Assembly: GCF_004210375.1 (NCBI RefSeq)
Contig: NC_134832.1
Coordinates: 151,711,592 to 151,775,591, forward strand
Direction of reading: 5' to 3'
Source of the DNA: Tachypleus tridentatus
Lineage: Eukaryota > Arthropoda > Merostomata > Xiphosura > Limulidae
Length of the DNA stretch: 64,000 nucleotides
Shown: in pieces, positions 56,401 through 64,000 of the stretch
Layout of the letters: the number at the start of each line of letters is the position of its first letter
How positions within the stretch are numbered: the first letter of the stretch is position 1
Position numbers and translations under genes: made by a program
The notes under the pieces: generated by a model
The model's input: only the letters and a program-made list of their open reading frames with translations
Databases searched by the model: none
What the model was told of the DNA's origin: nothing

Positions 56401-58573
56401 CCAGGTATTCTTAAAATTTAAATCTGGTTTTCATTTACACAAACATTGGAATTGGGCTATCACCTTACTGATTGACCTGACCTCCAGATATATATTCCAT
56501 ACACACAGGAGTTTAGCCATTGTCTTCCTGGTGGATATGGCCTAGAAGTACCATTTACACAAACACAGGAGTTGAGCCTTCATCTTACTTGATTACATGG
56601 CCTCCTGATACCATTTCAATAAACACTGGAGTTGATCTGTGGAAATTGCAGTTCACCCTTTGATTGGGAGACTTCATCCTACCTTTGCATGGAAGTAAGT
56701 TCCCAGCATTGAGGGTTGGATTAGAGTAAACAGATCATTATAAACCCTCACAATGGTCGATTCCATGCAACACACATCCTTTTGTTGCCTGATATCAATT
56801 CCTAACTTGATAGACTAGAGTTGATCCTCAAATCATACTCAGTGTGGGTTTTAATCACCAATTCTTGGGATTGGGTGAAGATGGTGTGTTCCTTATCCTA
56901 CCTTTGCCTGGTTGTCATTACCCTGCAAGGAGGTTTTGGATGTAGTTGGCATACTGAGTATGGTTCGACGTGCTCCACCACTCTACAAGTTTCTAACTTC
57001 TTCCTTATGTATACGTGGCTCAGAAGTGATGTGGTCCTTTCTTCTAATATTTGGATCTATATCTCTCATTTTCAGAAGTATCCTTTGCTATGCTTGTACT
57101 TCTTTCATTCCTTTGTATCATTCTCTCTTCTTTCTCAATGAGGAATTCTGGCTTATCCTGTGAGAGAAGCTAAGTAACATATTGGAAGTTATACTTTTCC
57201 TACACTGAAAATGTATTCCCAACAGGTACTTACCTCTATGCACAATTTTCATCCTTTCTCCCCATTTGTCTGGTGCTCACATCTGCTAAACTTTAAAGTG
57301 AAAATTTGTTACAGGAGTGTAGAAGGAATTACGTGCATTACATCAGCATTTTGTGCTACTATTGTTTAAGAGATGACACATGATTTATGTGAGAGACCTG
57401 TTGGAGTAGAGTAATTCGAAAAGAGTGGGAGCAGAAGGCTTGAGGCATGTGTAAAGACATTTTTCACACCTAGAGGCCAGCACTGAATGAAAATAGCCAA
57501 TCTTGAAAGAAGAGATAAACACATATCAGAGGTATATTTTCAGTGTAAGAAAATAATAATTTTTTTCATGTTTCTTACTTGTTTTAAATAGTTTTAATCT
57601 GTATCTCATTCACTCTGGTATTATTTAAGTTTCTGCCCAGCTACAGAATTAAGTTTTCCATGCTTTTATTTCTTTAAAAGCACAATTCTGTTTGGTTTTA
57701 TTTGCATTATGAATTCTGAAGTACAAGTTATCACATGTGAGATTGTACCTTCTACCTTTATATTTACTTAGGCTTCAGGTGGGGGAACTCAACTTTAGAA
57801 TTATTAACAATTATCTGACGAGAGATTGATCATTATGTGAGCAACCTCTTTCTCTTGTGTTGCCCAATTTTCTTCTGAACAAACTGAACCAGTTCAGGAT
57901 GATAAAGAATTTGACAGCATCTTTCCTCCAACTGAATTTTACATGTCTTCTTATATTCATGTTGTTGGTTCTGTTAGGCTTAATATGTTTTTGTTTGGAC
58001 ATGATTTCCCAGATATTTTCTGTTTTATCCTTCTCCCAAATCATTTATAATCCTCTATTTTCATTTCACATGATATTTCTTCCTCTCAGTAATTTGTGTT
58101 TTCACTATAACCTTATATTTAGGTTCATGCTGAGTTTTTCTTGTTTCTCAGTTGTATGAGAGAATTGGCATGCTTCACCTTCTAGAGACTTCAGATCAGT
58201 TTGCTTTAGTCTATCATTATGCAAATTTTCCATTTCTTGATTCTCAGTAACTGTTATCTATTTTACCTATTTAGGAAACTGACTTTAATTGTCCTGTTCT
58301 TTTGTCCCCAGACCAGTTTTCTCGTCTTTGTCTTATCCTCATGTCTATCACACAGTACTTGTCCACCATACATCTCTTCTCTAAGGTGACTTACTCAGAT
58401 ACTAAGGGTTTTTAAGTGGATGCATTTCCTCTAATTACATTCTTGTTAGCACATTTGTTAACTTCAGCTTTTTTCTTTACACACGTGATTCCTCTGTTGG
58501 CGGGAATTTTTTAGGAGAGATGTGGTTTTGTGCCATGTTGATTTGCCATTTACTTATCTTGAAGATCTTCAAA
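56401..58573. other. CFAP58 intron: repeat flank and AT-rich sequence
   Basis: 56,401-57,190 holds loose repeats (cattyacacaaacacaggag followed by ttgagcc-type phrases, about three times), perhaps the 3' untranslated part of the DIRS-like element. 57,560-58,573 is T-rich with no motif. No further CFAP58 exon was found. Confidence 0.45.
57193..57552. repeat. Segment bounded by short inverted repeats, possibly the DIRS-like element's end
   Basis: Left ttcctacactgaaaatgta and right tatattttcagtgtaagaa are imperfect inverted repeats of about 18 bp, 360 bp apart, with no coding sequence between them. It could be a terminal region of the DIRS-like element or a small non-autonomous DNA element. Confidence 0.45.
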
Positions 58574-61500
58574 AGTACTACTTTTGGTTTGTTCTGCTCT
58601 CTGTTACCATACTACAGTGGCCAAAGTACAACCTTTGGTTTGTTCAGCTCTCTGTTACCACACTACAATGGCCAAAGTACTACCTTTGATTTGTTCAGCT
58701 CTCTGTTACCATACTACAGTGGCCAAAGTACAACCTTTGGTTTGTTCAGCTCTCTGTTACCATACTACAGTGGCCAAAGTACAACCTTTGGTTTGTTCAG
58801 CTCTCTGTTACGATACTACAGTGGCCAAAAAGTACTACCTTTGGTTTGTTCAGCTCACTATTACCATACTACAGTGGCCAAAGTACGACCTTTGGTTTGT
58901 TCAGCTCTCTGTTACCATACTACAGTGGCCAAAAAGTACTACCTTTGGTTTGTTCATCTCTCTATTACCATACTACAATGGCCAAAGTACTACCTTTGGT
59001 TTGTTCAGCTCTCTGTTACCATACTACAGTGGCCAAAGTACGACCTTTGGTTTGTTCAGCTATCTATTACCATACTACAGTGGCCAAAGTACGACCTTTG
59101 GTTTGTTCAGCTCTTTGTTACCATACTACAGTGGCCAAAAAGTACTACCTTTGGTTTGTTCAGCTTTCTGTTACCATACTACAGTGGCCAAAGTACAACC
59201 TTTGGTTTGTTCAGCTCTCTGTTACCATACTACAGTGGCCAAAGTACTACCTTTGGTTTGTTCAGCTCTCTGTTACCATACTACAGTGGCCAAAGTACAA
59301 CCTTCGGTTTGTTCAGCTCTCTATTACCATACTACAGTGGCCAAAGTACTACCTTCAGTTTGTTCAGCTCTCTGTTACCATACTACAGTGGCCAAAGTAA
59401 AACCTTTGGTTTGTTCAGCTCTCTGTTACCATACTACAGTGGCCAAAGTACTACCTTTGGTTTGTTCAGCTCTCTGTTACCATATTACAGTGGCCAAAGT
59501 ACAACCTTTGGTTTGTTCACCTCTCTGTTACCATACTACAGTGGCCAAAAAGTACGACCTTTGGTACAGTGGCCAAAGTACAACCTTTGGTTTTTTCAGC
59601 TCTCTGTTACCATACTACAGTGGCCAAAGTACGACCTTTGGTTTGTTCAGCTCTCTGTTACCATACTACAGTGGCCAAAAAGTACTAGCTTTGGTTTGTT
59701 CAGCTCTCTATTACCATACTACAGTGGCCAAAGTATGACCTTTGGTTTGTTCAGCTCTCTGTTACCATACTACAGTGGCCAAAGTACGACCTTTGGTTTG
59801 TTCAGCTCTCTATTACCATACTACAGTGGCCAAAGTACAACCTTTGGTTTGTTCAGCTCTCTATTACCATACTACAGTGGCCAAAGTACAACCTTTCGTA
59901 TGTTCAGATCTCTGTCACCATACTACAGTGGCCAAAGTACTACCTTTGGTTTGTTCAGCTCTCTGTTACCATACTACAGTGGCCAAAGTACTACCTTTGG
60001 TTTGTTCAGCTCTCTGTTACCATACTACAGTGGCCAAAGTACTACCTTTGGTTTGTTCAGCTCTCTGTTACCATATTACAGTGGCCAAAGTACAACCTTT
60101 GGTTTGTTCACCTCTCTGTTACCATACTACAGTGGCCAAAAAGTACGACCTTTGGTAGTGGCCAGTGGCCAAAGTACAACCTTTGGTTTTTTCAGCTCTC
60201 TGTTACCATACTACAGTGGCCAAAGTACGACCTTTGGTTTGTTCAGCTCTCTGTTACCATACTACAGTGGCCAAAGTACGACCTTTGGTTTGTTCAGCTC
60301 TCTGTTACCATACTACAGTGGCCAAAAAGTACTAGCTTTGGTTTGTTCAGCTCTCTATTACCATACTACAGTGGCCAAAGTATGACCTTTGGTTTGTTCA
60401 GCTCTCTGTTACCATACTACAGTGGCCAAAGTACGACCTTTGGTTTGTTCAGCTCTCTATTACCATACTACAGTGGCCATAGTACAACCTTTGGTTTGTT
60501 CAGCTCTCTATTACCATACTACAGTGGCCAAAGTACAACCTTTCGTTTGTTCAGCTCTCTGTTACCATACTACAGTGGCCAAAGTACAACCTTTGGTTTG
60601 TTCAGCTCTCTGTTACCATACTACAGTGGCCAAAGTACTACCTTTGGTTTCTTCAGCTCTCTGTTACCATACTACAGTGGCCAAAGTACAACCTTTGGTT
60701 TGTTCAGCTCTCTATTACCATACTACAGTGGCCAAAGTACTACCTTTGGTTTGTTCAGCTCTCTGTTACCATACTACAGTGGCCAAAGTACTACCTTTGG
60801 TTTGTTCAGCTCTCTATTACCATACTACAGTGGCCAAAGTACTACCTTTGGTTTGTTCAGCTCTCTGTTACCATACTACAGTGGCCAAAGTACTACCTTT
60901 GGTTTGTTCAGCTCTCTATTACCATACTACAGTGGCCAAAGTACAACCTTTCGTTTGTTCAGCTCTCTGTTACCATACTACAGTGGCCAAAGTACGACCT
61001 TTGGTTTGTTCAGCTGTCTGTTACCATACTACAGTGGCCAAAGTGTGACCTTTGGTTTGTTCAGCTCTCTGTTACCATACTACAGTGGCTAAAGTACTAC
61101 CTTTGGTTTGTTCAGCTCTCTTTTACCATACTACAGTGGCTAAAAAGTACGACCTTTGGTTTGTTCAGCTCTCTGTTACCATACTACAGTGGCCAAAGTA
61201 CAAACTTTGGTTTGTTCAGCTCTCTTTTACCATACTACAGTGGCCAAAAAGTACGACCTTTGGTTTGTTCAGCTCTCTGTTACCATACTACAGTGGCCAA
61301 AGTACAACCTTTGGTTTGTTCAGCTCTCTGTTACCATACTATAGTGGCCAAAGTACGACCTTTGGTTTGTTCAGCTCTCTGTTACCATACCACAGAGGCC
61401 AAAAAGTACTACTTTGGTTTGTTCATCTGTCTATTACCATACTACAATGGCCAAAGTACTACCTTTGGTTTGTTCAGCTCTCTGTTACCATACTACAGTG

Positions 61501-64000
61501 GCCAAAGTACGACCTTTGGTTTGTTCAGCTCTCTATTACCATACTACAGTGGCCAAAGTACGACCTTTGGTTTGTTCAGCTCTTTGTTACCATACTACAG
61601 TGGCCAAAAAGTACTACCTTTGGTTTGTTCAGCTTTCTGTTACCATACTACAGTGGCCAAAGTACAACCTTTGGTTTGTTCAGATCTCTGTTACCATACT
61701 ACAGTGGCCAAAGTACTACCTTTGGTTTGTTCAGCTCTCTGTTACCATACTACAGTGGCCAAAGTACAACCTTTGGTTTGTTCAGCTCTCTCTTACCATA
61801 CTACAGTGGCCAAAGTACTACCTTCAGTTTGTTCAGCTCTCTGTTACCATACTACAGTGGCCAAAGTAAAACCTTTGGTTTGTTCAGCTCTCTGTTACCA
61901 TACTACAGTGGCCAAAAAACGACCTTTGGTTTGTTCAGCTCTCTGTTACCATACTACAGTGGCCAAAGTACAACCTTTGGTTTGTTCAGATCTCTGTTAC
62001 CATACTACAGTGGCCAAAGTACTACCTTTGGTTTGTTCAGCTCTCTGTTACCATACTACAGTGTCCAAAGTACTACCTTTGGTTTGTTCAGCTCTCTGTT
62101 ACCATATTACAGTGGCCAAAGTACAACCTTTGGTTTGTTCACCTCTCTGTTACCATACTACAGTGGCCAAAAAGTACGACCTTTGGTACAGTGGCCAAAG
62201 TACAACCTTTGGTTTTTTCAGCTCTCTGTTACCATACTACAGGGGCCAAAGTACGACCTTTGGTTTGTTCAGCTCTCTGTTACCATACTACAGTGGCCAA
62301 AGTACGACCTTTGGTTTGTTCAGCTCTCTATTACCATACTGCAGTGGCCAAAGTACAACCTTTCGTATGTTCGGATCTCTGTTACCATACTACAGTGGCC
62401 AAAGTACTACCTTTGGTTTGTTCAGCTCTCTGTTACCATACTACAGTGGCCAAAGTACTATCTTTTGTTTGTTCAGCTCTCTTTTACCATACTACAGTGG
62501 CCAAAAGTACGACCTTTGGTTTGTTCAGCTCTCTGTTACCATACTACAGTGGCCAAAGTACTACCTTTGGTTTGTTCAGCTCTCTGTTACCATATTACAG
62601 TGGCCAAAGTACAACCTTTGGTTTGTTCACCTCTCTGTTACCATACTACAGTGGCCAAAAAGTACGACCTTTGGTACAGTGGCCAAAGTACAACCTTTGG
62701 TTTTTTCAGCTCTCTGTTACCATACTACAGTGGCCAAAGTACGACCTTTGATTTGTTCAGCTCTCTGTTACCATACTACAGTGGCCAAAGTACGACCTTT
62801 GGTTTGTTCAGCTCTCTGTTACCATACTACAGTGGCCAAAGTACTACCTTTGGTTTCTTCAGCTTTCTATTACCATACTACAGTTGCCAAAGTACAACCT
62901 TTGGTTTGTTCAGCTCTCTATTACCGTACTACAGTGGCCAAAGTACTACCTTTGGTTTGTTCAGCTCTCTATTACCATACTACAGTGGCCAAAGTACAAC
63001 CTTTGGTTTGTTCAGCTCTCTGTTACCATACTACAGTGGCCAAAGTACGACCTTTGGTTTGTTCAGCTGTCTGTTACCATACTACAGTGGCCAAAGTGTG
63101 ACCTTTGGTTGTTCAGCTCTCTGTTACCATACTACAGTGGCTAAAGTACTACCTTTGGTTTGTTCAGCTCTCTTTTACCATACTACAGTGGCTAAAAAGT
63201 ACGACCTTTGGTTTGTTCAGCTCTCTGTTACCATACTACAGTGGCCAAAGTACAAACTTTGGTTTGTTCAGCTCTCTTTTACCATACTACAGTGGCCAAA
63301 AAGTACGACCTTTGGTTTGTTCAGCTCTCTGTTACCATACTACAGTGGCCAAAGTACAACCTTTGGTTTGTTCAGCTCTCTGTTACCATACTACAGTGGC
63401 CAAAGTACGACCTTTGGTTTGTTCAGCTCTCTGTTACCATACCACAGAGGCCAAAAAGTACTACCTTTGGTTTGTTCAGCTCTCTATTACCATACTACAG
63501 TGGCCAAAGTACAACCTTTGGTTTGTTCAGCTCTCTGTTACCATACTACAGTGGCCAAAGTACTACCTTTGGTTTGTTCAGCTCTCTGTTACCATACTAC
63601 AGTGGCCAAAGTACAACCTTTGGTTTGTTCAGCTCTCTGTTACCATACTACAGTGGCCAAAGTACTACCTTCGGTTTGTTCACCTCTCTGTTACCATACT
63701 ACAGTGGCCAAAAAGTACGACCTTTGGTACAGTGGCCAAAGTACAACCTTTGGTTTTTTCAGCTCTCTGTTACCATACTACAGTGGCCAAAGTACTACCT
63801 TTGATTTGTTCAGCTCTCTGTTACCATACTACAGTGGCCAAAGTACGACCTTTGGTTTGTTCAGCTCTCTGTTACCATACTACAGTGGCCAAAGTACAAC
63901 CTTTCGTTTGTTCAGCTCTCTGTTACCATACTACAGTGGCCAAAGTACGACCTTTGGTTTGTTTAGCTCTCTATTACCATACTACAGTGGCAAAAGTACA
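58574..64000 (+). repeat. 51-bp minisatellite array, more than 5.4 kb, running off the window end
   Basis: About 106 copies of a 51-bp unit (core: tttggtttgttcagctctct, then gttaccatactacagtggcc, then aaagtacnacc). Units differ by single bases at a few sites: a three-way C/G/A/T site after agta, Ctg/Cta before ttacc, and a 2-bp AA insertion after ggcc in some. Truncated units such as ...cgacctttggtacagtggcc recur. Because 51 is a multiple of three and no plus frame of the unit has a stop, all three plus frames are open for long stretches. The minus frames all contain stops. The array lies in the presumed CFAP58 intron. Confidence 0.97.

Noticed and set aside
55780-57163. Several open frames of 80-106 codons in the CFAP58 intron
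   Set aside because: Compositionally hydrophobic T-rich reads of decayed repeat DNA without conserved blocks; overlapping frames are equally open.
58520-63804. Open frames of 621, 646, 384, 249, 219 and 198 codons on the plus strand
   Set aside because: All are products of the 51-bp repeat, which is stop-free in three frames. They overlap one another in different frames, shift frame at AA insertions, lack start context and have no similarity outside the repeat.

Overview
The window is AT-rich animal nuclear DNA: spliced genes with GT-AG introns, many minisatellites, and several classes of decayed eukaryotic transposon. A tRNA-Thr-derived SINE recurs on both strands (A box, B box, CTCGTAA anticodon loop, AAAC tail). 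This SINE, together with the Penelope-like and hAT copies, makes an arthropod likely. From memory a chelicerate such as a horseshoe crab fits best, but nothing in the window proves a species. There are no operons, CRISPR arrays or other prokaryotic features.

Two host genes are supported. (1) A minus-strand RNF4-like SUMO-targeted ubiquitin ligase covers about 25 kb (38164 down to 12921). Six coding exons join with matching splice phases into a predicted 208-residue protein: an arginine-rich N-terminus, SUMO-interacting motifs, an arginine-rich middle, and a C-terminal RING with all eight zinc ligands and a YHPI tail. (2) Plus-strand exons of a CFAP58 (CCDC147) orthologue lie at 52207-52293 and 53573-53788. 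Its first exon was not found, and its later exons must lie past the window end.

Layout. 1-7.2 kb: SINE pieces and a decayed ZMYM1-like hAT transposase. 7.2-11.1 kb: 52-bp and 29-bp minisatellites in unclassified decayed repeat. 12-38.6 kb: the RNF4-like gene. Its last intron is about 73% minisatellite (48-bp and 59-bp arrays). Its long first and second introns hold a Penelope-like element with inverted terminal repeats, a hAT element with intact ends and an 8-bp target duplication, a CR1-like LINE tail and reverse transcriptase scraps. 38-50 kb: SINEs, a Ty3/gypsy pol fragment, a second Penelope-like copy split by a SINE, and a short repeat module joined to SINE pieces. 52-64 kb: CFAP58 exons, a DIRS-like retrotransposon in the following intron, then a 51-bp array of more than 5.4 kb running off the end.

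The longest open reading frames in the window are by-products of tandem repeats whose unit is a multiple of three (48 and 51 bp) or otherwise stop-free, not genes. The most notable observation is that the 59-bp minisatellite runs into, and looks derived from, the 5' splice site of the RNF4 exon that carries the first RING cysteines. It leaves about 17 donor-like decoys in that intron.
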